Of a stretch of DNA of 64,000 nucleotides, positions 8,346-16,698 are shown piece after piece; within the stretch, counting starts at the first letter, position 1, and every line of letters begins with the position of its first letter. The DNA is from a bacterium (GTDB lineage Bacteria; Planctomycetota; UBA1135; UBA2386). The position numbers and the translations under genes are program-made. The notes beneath the pieces were generated by a model. That model made no database searches. It was not told the DNA's origin and saw only the letters and a list, made by a program, of their open reading frames with translations. Where the stretch lies: assembly GCA_030432695.1 (NCBI GenBank), contig JAUILN010000003.1, forward strand, positions 372,001 through 436,000, read 5' to 3'.

Positions 8346-11246
8346 TCACGCGTACGACCACTGCATCAGCAGCTGCAGCGCCTGCACACCCCCGACGCCG
8401 CCGGCGGGAATCAGCACCGCCCGTAGGGCCGGGTGGTTCCAGAAGGGTGCGAAGGCCGGCGAGTCGCACTCCAATACGTCCTGGCGGCGGGCCTGCCACC
8501 GTTCGAGACCGCCGCGCTGCCGCTCGTCGTCGAGTCCGTCGATGTAACGCTCGCGCAGTCGTTCGGCGGTGCGCTGCTGCACGTCGCGCGCGACGCGACC
8601 GAGCCGGATGCTCGACCACAGCGCCACCGCGACGCAGATGAGGACCACGAAGACCAGCAGCGTGGGCCACGACCAGTCGTCGAATACGCGGTTGCGCGAC
8701 AGGGCGATCAGCAGGATCACCGCGAAGGGCAGCGGCACCAGGCTCTGTGCCGAGTCGGCGAGGGCGCGGGTCAGGCGGAAGGGGCGTAGCGCATCTTCCT
8801 GTCGGTCCTTGGTCGCGCTGCGCTGCTTCGATCCGGTCGCCAGCTTCTTGCTGCTCGCGGTCGCCGGGGCGGGATGCCTCTCGTCCTCGTCACCGAGTTC
8901 GAGCACGAGGGACGTGGTCCACACGCACTGGTCGATGACGAAGCACAGGAGCCACAGCATCGTCAGCACGCTGAACGAGATGATGACGACGTCGGTGACG
9001 CGGGCCACGCCGCCGCGCGTCGGTGCGAGGGGGCGGTCCCACGACAGGAACAGGAGCTGACAGACGCCGAAGATCAGCAGGCTCGCGACTCCGGTTCGGA
9101 TCAGCCGCGCCCGGTCGTCGCTGGCGACGAAGTAACGGCGCCACGCGCATTCGACACGCCGCGTCGGGTCATCCTTGGGTAGCGGGATCAGCCATGGGAG
9201 GAACCGGTGCAGGAGCCGTGGCTCATCCCAGCCGGCGGTTCGCACTCCCATTCTCTCGGTCAGTTCTCGGCGGTCTTTCCGACTGCGGCGGCAGGCCAAC
9301 GTCAGGTAGGCGATCGCCAGCAGTCCGGCGTGGAGGCGGAGGAACTCGGTCGGCCAGCAGCTGATGCCTTCGAACACCGACACCGGTTCGCCGTCCTCCG
9401 TGCAGGACCCCACGCCGCAGAGTATCCACAGCCCGGCATTGCCCAGGAGCCACGCGCCGACCGCGAGCACGATGCGGGGCTTCTGCTCGCAGAACTCGCC
9501 GAACTCGTGGTCGCGGATGGCGGCGTAGAGGCAGATCACCGTCAGCGCGACCACGCAGATCCACCACAGGAACAGGTTGTCCCAGCGGTTGGAGTTCAGA
9601 TCGCCCAGGTGGCGCGCGCCGTCGGTGCCGATCTCGAACACGCGGGGCTCCGGCGGTTCGATCTCCCGGCTCCTGCTGTCGCGGTTCTGCAGCGCGAGCA
9701 GCGTGGCGAGGAACACCGAGGTCTGGTAGCAGTCCCGGAACGGCGGGTGTTCGAGCCGCAAGCCGTCGGCGGAGATGCCCATCCCGAGCGTGCCGTCTGC
9801 GAAGACCTGCGGTTCCAGGCCGTAGGCCGACACGACCACGAGGTTTCGCGTGTAGGGCAGGAACGACGGGTGCTGGTAGCGCGCGTCGAGGTCGTTGGTG
9901 AAGAACAGTCCTTGCGGCAACGCCGGTTGCAGGGCGCGGAGGATGCGGATCTTGTCGTAGGGGTCGCGGCCGAAGATCCCGACCGCGCGGATCCGGTCGA
10001 AGTCGAGGCCCGGGTCCAGCGGCATCCGGCGCAGGTAGTCCAGGCAGGCATCGCCGAACGGACGGTCGCGGTCCGCGGGCGGGATGTCGGTGTTCTGGGT
10101 GTTCCCGGAACCGGTCGTGTCGCCGTCGAGGTGTGCGGGAAAGGTGCGCACGAGGAGTTGGGGGGGGCTGGCGCCGAGAAGCTTGAGTTCCTCGCGGAGC
10201 TGCGTGACCCAGCTCCGGGTGAACGGGGAGTCGCGTTCGACGATCAGCAGGATCTGGTCCGGGCGCGTCACACCGCGCAACGCGAGTTCCTCCACGCAGC
10301 GCCTCGCGAGGCAGTCGTCGGTGACGATGGTGCGGTGGATCTCGTGCGTCGTCGGCTGCTTCGCTGGCGATCGGCCGCAGGGCGCGTCCTGCCCAGCATT
10401 GCCTTCCGGGCGGGTCGCCCACGGAGACCAGAAGCGGTAGCTGACGGTGCATTCGCGCTCACCTTCCGCGGTGCTCGGTTGCCGCAGTTCCTCACGGAGC
10501 CGAATCAGCGATGCCGAGTCCCTTGGCCCGAGCACTTCGATCCAAGCCGTCTCTTTGTCGCGAATCCCCACGCTCTCGAAGTGCCCGGCGACGTGATCCA
10601 GCTTCTGGATCAGGCTCTCGGTCGGCTTCCCAGTCCGGTCCAGGTCGACGTAGACGATCAGCGGAGTCGCGTAGCTCGTCGAGTCTGCTGATTCATCCAT
10701 CTCCAGCCGCTCGGCTGCGAATCGCACAGGGTGACGCGTCGCCGGGCCGGCCATATCGGGGTGGTTCCCAAGCAGCTTGTTCTTCAGGCAGCCGAAGAGC
10801 CAATGGTCGACCTGTTCGACCTTCTCCTCCAGCACCTCTACCAAGCACAGCGACCCGTTCTGCTCCACGACCCTGCCGGCACTGTACGCCGCGGCATGGA
10901 TCGCATAGCGCGCGCGTCGGCGTTCCTCGGCAGCGGTCCGGGATTGCTCGCCATCCATGCAGACGAAGAGCAGGCGCGTCGCTGCCCCTTGTCCTCCACG
11001 GAAGGTCGATGGCGGCTCTGCCGAGACCTCCCGGCCTTGCCCCAGCGGATCCTCCCAGAGCCTTACATAGGTCCCGCGCTGCTGCCCAACGGTGCCCGAC
11101 GCGTCTCCATCTTCCTTCGTCGCAGCTTCCACCGGGCCGATCGGCGACCAGGGCTCGCCGCCACCCACCGTGCCCACGACACCGAGCAGCAGCAGGGTTG
11201 CGGGCAGCCATGCGGAGCCGCTCAGCGCTTCGCGGACTTGGACCAT
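8346..11246 (-). CDS. Large orphan membrane protein of unknown function
   Basis: I do not recognise a family. The 966-residue protein begins with a hydrophobic segment (WLPATLLLLGVVGTVG), followed by about 530 mostly hydrophilic residues that are probably extracytoplasmic. This part alternates strands and helices such as QILLIVERDSPFTRSWV, IRAVGIFGRDPYDKIRIL and LFFTNDLDARY, suggesting two Rossmann-like or periplasmic-binding-protein-like halves. About seven membrane segments follow (near 557-580, 592-612, 642-658, 717-738, 752-776, 842-860, 866-888), with a charged cytoplasmic stretch around 790-835. The start ATG 11246 is preferred over the upstream ATG at 11270 because GAGGAG lies about 9 nt before it. 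Codon use looks less biased toward G/C than its neighbours, hinting at transfer. Confidence 0.75.
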   Translation of the reverse strand: MVQVREALSGSAWLPATLLLLGVVGTVGGGEPWSPIGPVEAATKEDGDASGTVGQQRGTYVRLWEDPLGQGREVSAEPPSTFRGGQGAATRLLFVCMDGEQSRTAAEERRRARYAIHAAAYSAGRVVEQNGSLCLVEVLEEKVEQVDHWLFGCLKNKLLGNHPDMAGPATRHPVRFAAERLEMDESADSTSYATPLIVYVDLDRTGKPTESLIQKLDHVAGHFESVGIRDKETAWIEVLGPRDSASLIRLREELRQPSTAEGERECTVSYRFWSPWATRPEGNAGQDAPCGRSPAKQPTTHEIHRTIVTDDCLARRCVEELALRGVTRPDQILLIVERDSPFTRSWVTQLREELKLLGASPPQLLVRTFPAHLDGDTTGSGNTQNTDIPPADRDRPFGDACLDYLRRMPLDPGLDFDRIRAVGIFGRDPYDKIRILRALQPALPQGLFFTNDLDARYQHPSFLPYTRNLVVVSAYGLEPQVFADGTLGMGISADGLRLEHPPFRDCYQTSVFLATLLALQNRDSRSREIEPPEPRVFEIGTDGARHLGDLNSNRWDNLFLWWICVVALTVICLYAAIRDHEFGEFCEQKPRIVLAVGAWLLGNAGLWILCGVGSCTEDGEPVSVFEGISCWPTEFLRLHAGLLAIAYLTLACRRSRKDRRELTERMGVRTAGWDEPRLLHRFLPWLIPLPKDDPTRRVECAWRRYFVASDDRARLIRTGVASLLIFGVCQLLFLSWDRPLAPTRGGVARVTDVVIISFSVLTMLWLLCFVIDQCVWTTSLVLELGDEDERHPAPATASSKKLATGSKQRSATKDRQEDALRPFRLTRALADSAQSLVPLPFAVILLIALSRNRVFDDWSWPTLLVFVVLICVAVALWSSIRLGRVARDVQQRTAERLRERYIDGLDDERQRGGLERWQARRQDVLECDSPAFAPFWNHPALRAVLIPAGGVGGVQALQLLMQWSYA

Positions 11247-11314
11247 GCGGACATCTCCTCGGCCTGGCACTCATCTCCCCATGCCGTCCACGATCCAGAG
11301 CGTCAAACCGCGGT

Positions 11315-11360
11315 GCCAGGACCCGGGATTCCCGGTCTTTTCCCGGGTTCGGCTCCTGGC
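11315..11360. promoter_or_regulatory. Imperfect long inverted repeat downstream of the CBS gene
   Basis: GCCAGGACCCGGG (11315-11327) pairs with CCCGGG (11342-11347) and TCCTGGC (11354-11360), with a six-base bulge and a loop containing TCTTTT. It lies between the CBS gene stop and the start of the membrane protein gene, both on the minus strand. It could terminate the CBS transcript or attenuate read-through into the membrane protein gene. Function is inferred only. Confidence 0.35.
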
Positions 11361-11419
11361 CGAGGTCGCGAAGCGGTGCCTTCCGCGGTGCTCGCCGCAG
11401 ATCCTGCGGCGCGAGCAAT

Positions 11420-11441
11420 TGCTGCAATCGCGATTGCAGCA
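11420..11441. promoter_or_regulatory. 22-bp perfect palindrome, candidate operator or terminator
   Basis: Two perfect 11-base arms, TGCTGCAATCG and CGATTGCAGCA, are directly adjacent, and an overlapping 10-bp palindrome AGCAATTGCT occupies 11414-11423. The element sits about 170 nt before the start of the 966-residue membrane protein and 70 nt after the CBS gene stop. As DNA it suits a dimeric regulator. As RNA it folds into a 9-bp stem with a CGCG loop, but no T-run follows, so a simple intrinsic terminator is less likely. Confidence 0.45.
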
Positions 11442-11511
11442 TGGTGGTGCGCAGCAGCCCGGGCGGACGCCTGTCGCGGAGGTCGGTCCGTAGGTTCCGC
11501 ACCTCTGCCGA

Positions 11512-11922
11512 TCAATCAGTGGTGATCTCTGCCAGCGCTTCCGCGGCGCGCTCCGGGTTGCGGCGCGCGAGGTCGCCGGTGGAGACCACGCCGACGGGAT
11601 CGTCGTGCTCGTCGAGGATCACGACGCGGTGCAGTTGCTCCTTGCTCATCAGCTCGGCGAGGTCGTCGACGTCTGCATCGGACCGCAGCACCGTGCAGCC
11701 CTTGGTCATCACGTCGCCGACGCTGGTGGTCGCCGGGTCGCGGTCCTCGCCGAGGACCCGGGTGGCGAGGTCGCGGTCGGTGACCACGCCGACCAGCTCG
11801 CCGTCGTCGAGCACGGGCAGACAGCCGATGTCGGCGGCCTGCATGGTCCGCGCAGCGCGTCGCACGTTCTCCTGCGTGGTGACGGTCTCGGCGCGGGGGG
11901 ACATCAGTTCTCGGATCATCAT
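11512..11922 (-). CDS. CBS-domain pair protein
   Basis: A 136-residue cytoplasmic protein consisting of two CBS domains and little else. The first (about 1-62) has MSPRAETVTTQENVRRAARTM, IGCLPVLDDGELVGVVTDRDL; the second (about 68-128) has MTKGCTVLRSDADVDDLAELM and HRVVILDEHDDPVGVVSTGDL. Such stand-alone pairs bind adenine nucleotides and act as energy or redox sensors on partner proteins; no partner is evident here. Two ATG codons are adjacent. The first (11922) is chosen because GGAAGGAG lies 10 nt before it. That ribosome binding site is inside a hairpin whose 3' arm touches the start codon, which suggests translational control. Confidence 0.85.
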   Translation of the reverse strand: MMIRELMSPRAETVTTQENVRRAARTMQAADIGCLPVLDDGELVGVVTDRDLATRVLGEDRDPATTSVGDVMTKGCTVLRSDADVDDLAELMSKEQLHRVVILDEHDDPVGVVSTGDLARRNPERAAEALAEITTD

Positions 11923-11961
11923 GGTGTCGTTGCTCCTTCCTGAATCTGGAAGAGCGACACC
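11923..11961 (-). promoter_or_regulatory. RBS-sequestering hairpin before the CBS-domain gene
   Basis: In the minus-strand leader GGTGTCG (11961-11955) pairs with CGACACC (11929-11923), and inside it CTTCC (11952-11948) pairs with GGAAG (11940-11936), which is part of the Shine-Dalgarno GGAAGGAG. The 3' arm ends directly at the ATG. Closing this hairpin would hide the ribosome binding site, so it could be an RNA thermometer or the target of an RNA, protein or metabolite. Base pairing is seen directly; regulation is inferred. Confidence 0.5.
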
Positions 11962-12188
11962 CCGGTGCAAGTCGCCGACCGTTCCGCGGCGATCGCGGGG
12001 AGAATCCGGCGCGGCTCCCGAGGTCCACGTCTCGTCCTCCCTGGGACACATCGTCACCACGTGGTCGGGAGCGGTCGTCGGCTCGGCAGCGAGTTCGTCC
12101 CGATTCTGGCCCCTTGGCAACGGCGCCGCGGCCATGCCGTTGGGCGCGGCACGCCGGTTGTGTTCCGCCGGCGCCCCGAGGTGCTCCG

Positions 12189-12656
12189 ATGCGTCGACTC
12201 CGAAACCTGTCCCTCGTCCTGCTGGCCGTCTTCCCCGTCGCCTGCTGCTGCGACGATCCCTACGACGACCATCCGCCGCAGGCGCTGCCGGTGCCTGCCG
12301 AGATCGAGGTCGAGGTCTACGACCCGGTGAGCAACGGTGTCTGGGAGGGCGTCGGAGTCCGGGTGGTCGAGGCCTACCAGGAATGGAGCGGGTGCATCTG
12401 CGGCACCACCCGCCCGAACCTGTTCCTCACCACCGACCGCAACGGTCTGGTCTACCTCTCACCGACCGTGCTCGCCGAGTTCGACGTCGGCTTCGCGCTC
12501 GATACCGGCGGCCGCGCGATCCTCTCACCGCGCTTCGATGCCGACCAGGCGGTGGTCACCCTGGAAGTCTTCGCCGACGGCTTCCAGAGCGTGCTGGTGG
12601 ACGTGCCGCTGAGCTGGGACCAGCCGTACGCGTTCGTCGCAGTGCCGTTCGAGTAG
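12189..12656 (+). CDS. Small lipoprotein of unknown function
   Basis: A 155-residue protein with a lipoprotein signal: MRRLRNLSLVLLAVFPVACC, in which the Cys after FPVA is the likely lipidation site in a run of three cysteines. The mature part (PVPAEIEVEVYDPVSNGVWEG..., RNGLVYLSPTVLAEFDVGF, QAVVTLEVFADGF) looks like one carboxypeptidase-regulatory-like or transthyretin-like beta sandwich, similar in style to secreted proteins elsewhere in the window. ATG 12189 is chosen because it begins the signal peptide directly; an in-frame ATG at 12114 would put about 25 unlikely residues before it. Its last codons and stop are part of a 17-bp tandem repeat. Confidence 0.65.
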   Translation: MRRLRNLSLVLLAVFPVACCCDDPYDDHPPQALPVPAEIEVEVYDPVSNGVWEGVGVRVVEAYQEWSGCICGTTRPNLFLTTDRNGLVYLSPTVLAEFDVGFALDTGGRAILSPRFDADQAVVTLEVFADGFQSVLVDVPLSWDQPYAFVAVPFE

Positions 12657-12703
12657 CGGTGCCGTTCGAGTAGCGGTGCCGTTCGAGTAGCAGCGCCGTT
12701 CGA
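12642..12703. repeat. 17-bp tandem repeat duplicating the lipoprotein gene's end and stop
   Basis: The unit GTGCCGTTCGAGTAGCG occurs at 12642-12658, 12659-12675 and 12676-12692 (one change in the last base), with a partial fourth copy to 12703. The first copy encodes the last residues VPFE and the TAG stop, so each extra copy carries another gene end beyond the real stop. A second 17-bp array with the same arrangement lies at 16699-16766. Confidence 0.9.
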
Positions 12704-12725
12704 CGGCTATCGACAGGGCTCGCGG

Positions 12726-13109
12726 TCACATCGACGCATTGATCAACGACATCGCGCCCAGCGCGGTCCAGACCAGCAGCCAGGTGCCGAGCAACAGCGC
12801 GCCGACCACGCTGCGCGCGCGGCCGCGCAGCGCGACGATCGTTCCGAACACGATCGGTGCGGCGAGGACCACACCGAGCGTGGCCGCCGGCATCTGGGTG
12901 GCCATGGTGCAGTCCCTGTGGCCGAGCGGCAGCCCCGCCCACGGGCCGAGCAGCATCGCGAGTCCATCCAGGCGGCCGTTGTGACGCAGCCCCATCGCGG
13001 TGGCGAACGCGACCAGCGCTGCGGTCGGGAGGGCGGCGAGGAGCCACGGAACGGGGGTCGTCGTCCCTGTTGCGTCGTTCGCGGGGAGGGCTGCCGGCAG
13101 CTCGGGCAT
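12726..13109 (-). CDS. Small membrane protein with three transmembrane segments
   Basis: A 127-residue protein with three hydrophobic stretches: about 21-40 (PWLLAALPTAALVAFATA), 72-92 (PAATLGVVLAAPIVFGTIVAL) and 98-120 (VVGALLLGTWLLVWTALGAM). A polar loop, HNGRLDGLAMLLGPWAGLPLG, lies between the first two. No family is recognised. The gene stands alone between the lipoprotein gene (convergent) and the gluzincin-like gene, whose stop lies 35 nt beyond its start on the same strand, so the two could be co-transcribed. The hydrophobicity pattern and codon bias support a real gene. Confidence 0.6.
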   Translation of the reverse strand: MPELPAALPANDATGTTTPVPWLLAALPTAALVAFATAMGLRHNGRLDGLAMLLGPWAGLPLGHRDCTMATQMPAATLGVVLAAPIVFGTIVALRGRARSVVGALLLGTWLLVWTALGAMSLINASM

Positions 13110-13144
13110 CGGTACTCACACGGGGTCGGTGGTCCGACCCGGGT

Positions 13145-14455
13145 TCATCGTACCCCGACCGACTTCCAGCGCACCTGGTTGGCGAACGGCCCACCCACCC
13201 CGAAGCGGCCGCGCAGGCTCGCGCCTTCCCAGCCGGCTTCGATCGCCAGGTGGCGGTCGATCGACACCGTGAGCCGCTCGGCCTCGGCGGTCATCGCGAA
13301 GTCGATCGCGCGGCCGAGGCGGATCCCCTGGACGTCGGACGAACTGCGGGCCAGCACCGTCCAACCGGCGGGGTCGATGCCGTCCATGCGGCGCTCGGAG
13401 ACGATCACGTGGCCGCGGTCGGCCTGGGCGAGCAGCGTGACGCGGATCCAACGGCCGTCGCTGCGCTCGAAGGCGAGGTCGCCCTGGCCGGCCTGGGTGA
13501 GGTAGGTGGTGGCGTGCACCGTGAACTTGCTGCGCCGGTTGCGATCGAGCCAGGTGATGCTCGGGGAGGCAGGCACGAAGTCCTGGTCCGTTGGAGTGCC
13601 GACCGCGTCGGGTGCCGGATACCACTCGAGGTCGCGCCGGTCGGGCAGTGTCGCGAGGTAGGAGCGGAGGCCCGCATCGAGATCGCTCCAGGCTTCCTGG
13701 CCGAGGTTCTCCTGAAGCGCTCGGCACAGCGTCTCGCCGACCGCTTCGCCGGATTCCTGTTGGAGTGCACCACGCAGTGCGGCGCGGGTTGCGTCGCCGT
13801 GCTCGTGCAGCAAGAAGCAGAAGACCAGTCGACGGACCGCGCGCGCCTGCTCGGGGCGGAGTCGGTCGAGGGGCCCGAGAAGCGCCTCTTCGAGTCGCGG
13901 CATCGCCGCACCGAGACCGCGGACCGTCGACAGCGCATCCTGCCGGATCTCCGCGTGGCTGCGCGGTTCGATCCAACCGTCGGCGCCGACCGTCGGTCCT
14001 TCGGCCCAGGCGCCCAGCCCGTCGAAGAACCACGCCGGCCACTGCTCCCGGCGCAGCGAGGTGCCTTGCAGGAGCGCGAGTTCCATCGTGATCGCCCCGA
14101 CCCGCCACCGTGCATCGCGGCACCAGCCGCTGCGCCAGAACAGCACGTGACCCTGCTTGCCTCGCACCACACCGGGTCGGCTCGACAGACCCGGACCGGT
14201 CTCTTCGCCGGCGATCTCCTGGCAGCTCACCGTGTCGTTGTGCACGTGGATCGAGCAGCCGCGGACCGTCGACAGATTCAGGAACGATGCGGCGAAGTTC
14301 CATACCTCCTCGACCGCGGCGGCGGTCTCGACCCGGAACCGATCGTCCTCGAAGTGCAACACGACGCGGGGTGGTGCTGGCAATGGCCGGGTTGTCTGGC
14401 AGGTTCCGTGGGCCGCGAGGACGAGCGTGAGCGCGAGGATGGAGGGGATCGGCAT
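13145..14455 (-). CDS. Secreted gluzincin-like protein with degenerate active site
   Basis: A 436-residue protein with a signal peptide (MPIPSILALTLVLAAHGTCQ). The N-terminal half resembles the peptidase MA / DUF1570 type: QWPAWFFDGLGAWAEG near 139-154 matches the P-x-W-x-x-E-G-L-A signature after the catalytic helix. At the HExxH position it reads MELAL, so both zinc-binding histidines appear lost and only Glu remains. The C-terminal part from about residue 275 looks like a concanavalin-type beta sandwich of the 3-keto-disaccharide hydrolase (DUF1080) style, with GWTVLARSS and LTVSIDRHLAIEAGW. It is probably a non-catalytic extracellular protein. The fold assignment is by pattern only. Confidence 0.6.
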   Translation of the reverse strand: MPIPSILALTLVLAAHGTCQTTRPLPAPPRVVLHFEDDRFRVETAAAVEEVWNFAASFLNLSTVRGCSIHVHNDTVSCQEIAGEETGPGLSSRPGVVRGKQGHVLFWRSGWCRDARWRVGAITMELALLQGTSLRREQWPAWFFDGLGAWAEGPTVGADGWIEPRSHAEIRQDALSTVRGLGAAMPRLEEALLGPLDRLRPEQARAVRRLVFCFLLHEHGDATRAALRGALQQESGEAVGETLCRALQENLGQEAWSDLDAGLRSYLATLPDRRDLEWYPAPDAVGTPTDQDFVPASPSITWLDRNRRSKFTVHATTYLTQAGQGDLAFERSDGRWIRVTLLAQADRGHVIVSERRMDGIDPAGWTVLARSSSDVQGIRLGRAIDFAMTAEAERLTVSIDRHLAIEAGWEGASLRGRFGVGGPFANQVRWKSVGVR

Positions 14456-14555
14456 GGCGGTCGGCTTCCCGGGTCTGGATGCGGGGTGCGGCGGCCGTGC
14501 AAGTTCCGGGCGGAGCGCGTCCGGCTGCCATCGCTCATTCGCCGTCTGCCCGGCA

Positions 14556-15797
14556 TCAGCGCCAGCGTTCGACCTGCTTCGATTTGGCTGGCACGATCAG
14601 CAGCTCGCGCGAGCCGCGGCCGAGCGCCCCGCCCTCGATCACCCCGAGAGGCAGGTCGGCATCCCCGCGCCACACGGTCGTCGTAGCGTCCGCATGGCGC
14701 GACCACACCGCATCGCGCCACGCGCCGACCGCGGTGACCTCGCCGCTGTCGTGGTGCCAGGTGCGTACGCTGGTCGGGTCGCCCGGTTGCCAGCCGACGA
14801 GCCGGCCGTCCGCACAGCCGATGAGCAGGCGGCGGCTGGTGCCCGTGAAGGCGAGCGACGTCACCTCGGCGCCGAGCTGTAGCCGGGCCGGCAGGCGCCC
14901 GGCCAGCGGCGTCGGGTCCCACCAGTCGGGGCGGCTCGGGCCGACGGTGTCGTCCTCCTCCGCGTCGACCGGTGCGGCGGGTGCGCCAGGCGGCGGAACC
15001 GCGACGACCTCGACCTGCGCACCGGTGGCCGCGGACACGCTGGCGATCGCCAACAGACCGAACTCGCCGCGCCGGGTGGTCGAGCCGGCCGTCGAGCGGA
15101 CCGGCGGTGGACTCTCGCGGAAGGCGAGCGCGGTCACCGCGCCGACGTCGTCACGGCGGAAGATCACCGCGCCGCCGTCGCTGAGGTCGTGGCCGAGCAG
15201 TACGCCGTCGGGCGAGGCGTGGAACAGCAGCGAGCCGTCCTCTGCCAACGCGAAGGCGTTGCGCGCGATCGCGGTCTCGAGGGTGAAGACCGGCTCCGGC
15301 TCGCGCCTGCCGCGCGATGGCTGCGTGTTCCAGACCACGATCGAAGCCGCGGCGTCGGCGCTCGCCGCGTGGCCCGCCGCGACGAATCCGCCGGCGGGTC
15401 CGAGCCCCAACTGACGGACCGCGCCTGGGTGGCCGCGCAGCAGCTTGGGCGTGGCGGCCGGGTCGTGCAGGTCGCGCACCACGATCGAGCCGTCGGCGAG
15501 TCCGTAGGCCAGCGCGAGCTGTGCGGCATCGGTGGTCACCGCGGTGGCGTCGGCGGGCAGTTCGAGCAGCACGCGGTCGCGGTGCAGTTCCGAGACCACG
15601 GGCTCGGCGAGGTTGGCGTCGCGCAGCTCCGGGTCCGCGGCCGGCTGGGCTTCGCCGGTCTCGGACGACGAGTTCCCGGTGTCGTCCGCCGTTGCCCAGA
15701 ACGCCACGCCGACCACGGCGGCGAGGGTCGCGATCAGGGCGAGGAGGCCTGGAGCGACCGCTCGGCTGCGGCTGCGGTGTGGATCGTTGGTCGGCAC
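14556..15797 (-). CDS. Membrane-anchored WD40-like beta-propeller protein
   Basis: A 413-residue protein with a short basic N terminus, one transmembrane segment (LLALIATLAAVVGVAFWAT, about 16-34), an acidic linker, and a C-terminal extracytoplasmic region of propeller-like repeats: QLALAYGLADGSIVVRDL, AGGFVAAGHA...SIVVWNT, LLIGCADGRLVGW, AVWSRHADATTTVWRG. These follow the WD40 blade rhythm with terminal V/W-x-D or V-W. Substrate or partner is unknown. The frame is open to 16145, but an ATG near 15885 would overlap the start of the divergent glutaredoxin gene, so GTG 15797 is chosen. No good ribosome binding site is visible, which leaves the start uncertain. Confidence 0.6.
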   Translation of the reverse strand: MPTNDPHRSRSRAVAPGLLALIATLAAVVGVAFWATADDTGNSSSETGEAQPAADPELRDANLAEPVVSELHRDRVLLELPADATAVTTDAAQLALAYGLADGSIVVRDLHDPAATPKLLRGHPGAVRQLGLGPAGGFVAAGHAASADAAASIVVWNTQPSRGRREPEPVFTLETAIARNAFALAEDGSLLFHASPDGVLLGHDLSDGGAVIFRRDDVGAVTALAFRESPPPVRSTAGSTTRRGEFGLLAIASVSAATGAQVEVVAVPPPGAPAAPVDAEEDDTVGPSRPDWWDPTPLAGRLPARLQLGAEVTSLAFTGTSRRLLIGCADGRLVGWQPGDPTSVRTWHHDSGEVTAVGAWRDAVWSRHADATTTVWRGDADLPLGVIEGGALGRGSRELLIVPAKSKQVERWR

Positions 15798-15882
15798 GCG
15801 AGGATTGTCGGGGCATGCCGGCGATGTCGTAAGTGCCAGATCAGGGTCTGGGGATCGCGTCGTGCCGTCGTACGCCCGAGGC

Positions 15883-16632
15883 ATGACCCGGACCGCCGAG
15901 ATCCACCGGATGGTCACTCCCGACCACGTCTGTCCGTACGGCCTGAAGTCGGTCGATCTGCTGGAGCGCGAGGGCTTCGAGATCGACGACCACCATCTCG
16001 AGTCGAAGCAGGCCGCCGAGGAGTTCAAGCGGCGGCACGGGGTCGAGACCACGCCGCAGACCTGGATCGACGGCGAGCGGATCGGCGGCCACGACGCGCT
16101 CCTCGAGTACTTCGGCAAGGCCGATCCGTCGGACGGCGGGACCACCTACCGACCGGTCGTCGCCCTGTTCGCCATGTCGCTGGCGCTCTCCGTGGCGATC
16201 GGGTTCTTCGTCGGCGAACCGTTCGATCCGCTGCGCATCCTGCGCCACTTCGCCGCGATCGCCATGTCGCTGCTGGCGCTGCAGAAGCTCCAGGACGTCG
16301 AGTCGTTCTCGACGATGTTCCTCAACTACGACCTGCTGGCGCGGCGCCAGGTGCCGTACTCCTATGCCTACCCATACGGCGAGGGGATCGCCGGCGTATT
16401 GATGCTCGGCGGCGTGCTGCCGTGGTTGTCGGCACCGATCGCGCTGTTCATCGGCACCGTCGGCGCGGTCTCGGTGTTCAAGGCCGTCTACATCGACAAG
16501 CGGGAACTGAAGTGCGCCTGCGTCGGTGGCGACAGCAAAGTGCCGCTCGGCTTCGTGTCGCTGACCGAGAACCTGGTGATGATCGCGATGGGGGTGTGGA
16601 CGGGAGCGTCGTGGTTGCTGGCCCTGCCGTGA
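15883..16632 (+). CDS. Glutaredoxin-MauE/DoxX-like fusion membrane protein
   Basis: A 249-residue protein with an N-terminal glutaredoxin fold (about 1-78: HVCPYGLKS with a single active-site Cys, VETTPQTWIDGERIGGHDAL with the cis-proline and glutathione-binding region). This is fused to a four-helix membrane domain of the MauE/DoxX redox type (segments near 90-108, 118-135, 165-190, 220-245). Before the last helix lies CACVGG followed by VPLGFVSLTENL, a Cys-x-Cys pair typical of redox-linked MauE-like proteins. It probably moves reducing equivalents across or along the membrane; the substrate is unknown. Such fusions are known in other bacteria. ATG 15883 has no strong ribosome binding site. 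Confidence 0.75.
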   Translation: MTRTAEIHRMVTPDHVCPYGLKSVDLLEREGFEIDDHHLESKQAAEEFKRRHGVETTPQTWIDGERIGGHDALLEYFGKADPSDGGTTYRPVVALFAMSLALSVAIGFFVGEPFDPLRILRHFAAIAMSLLALQKLQDVESFSTMFLNYDLLARRQVPYSYAYPYGEGIAGVLMLGGVLPWLSAPIALFIGTVGAVSVFKAVYIDKRELKCACVGGDSKVPLGFVSLTENLVMIAMGVWTGASWLLALP

Positions 16633-16698
16633 GGCAGGGTCGGCGTCCATCGAGCGCGACGCGGGCGGGGGCGGCACCTGATCCGCGCGTGGAGTCGC

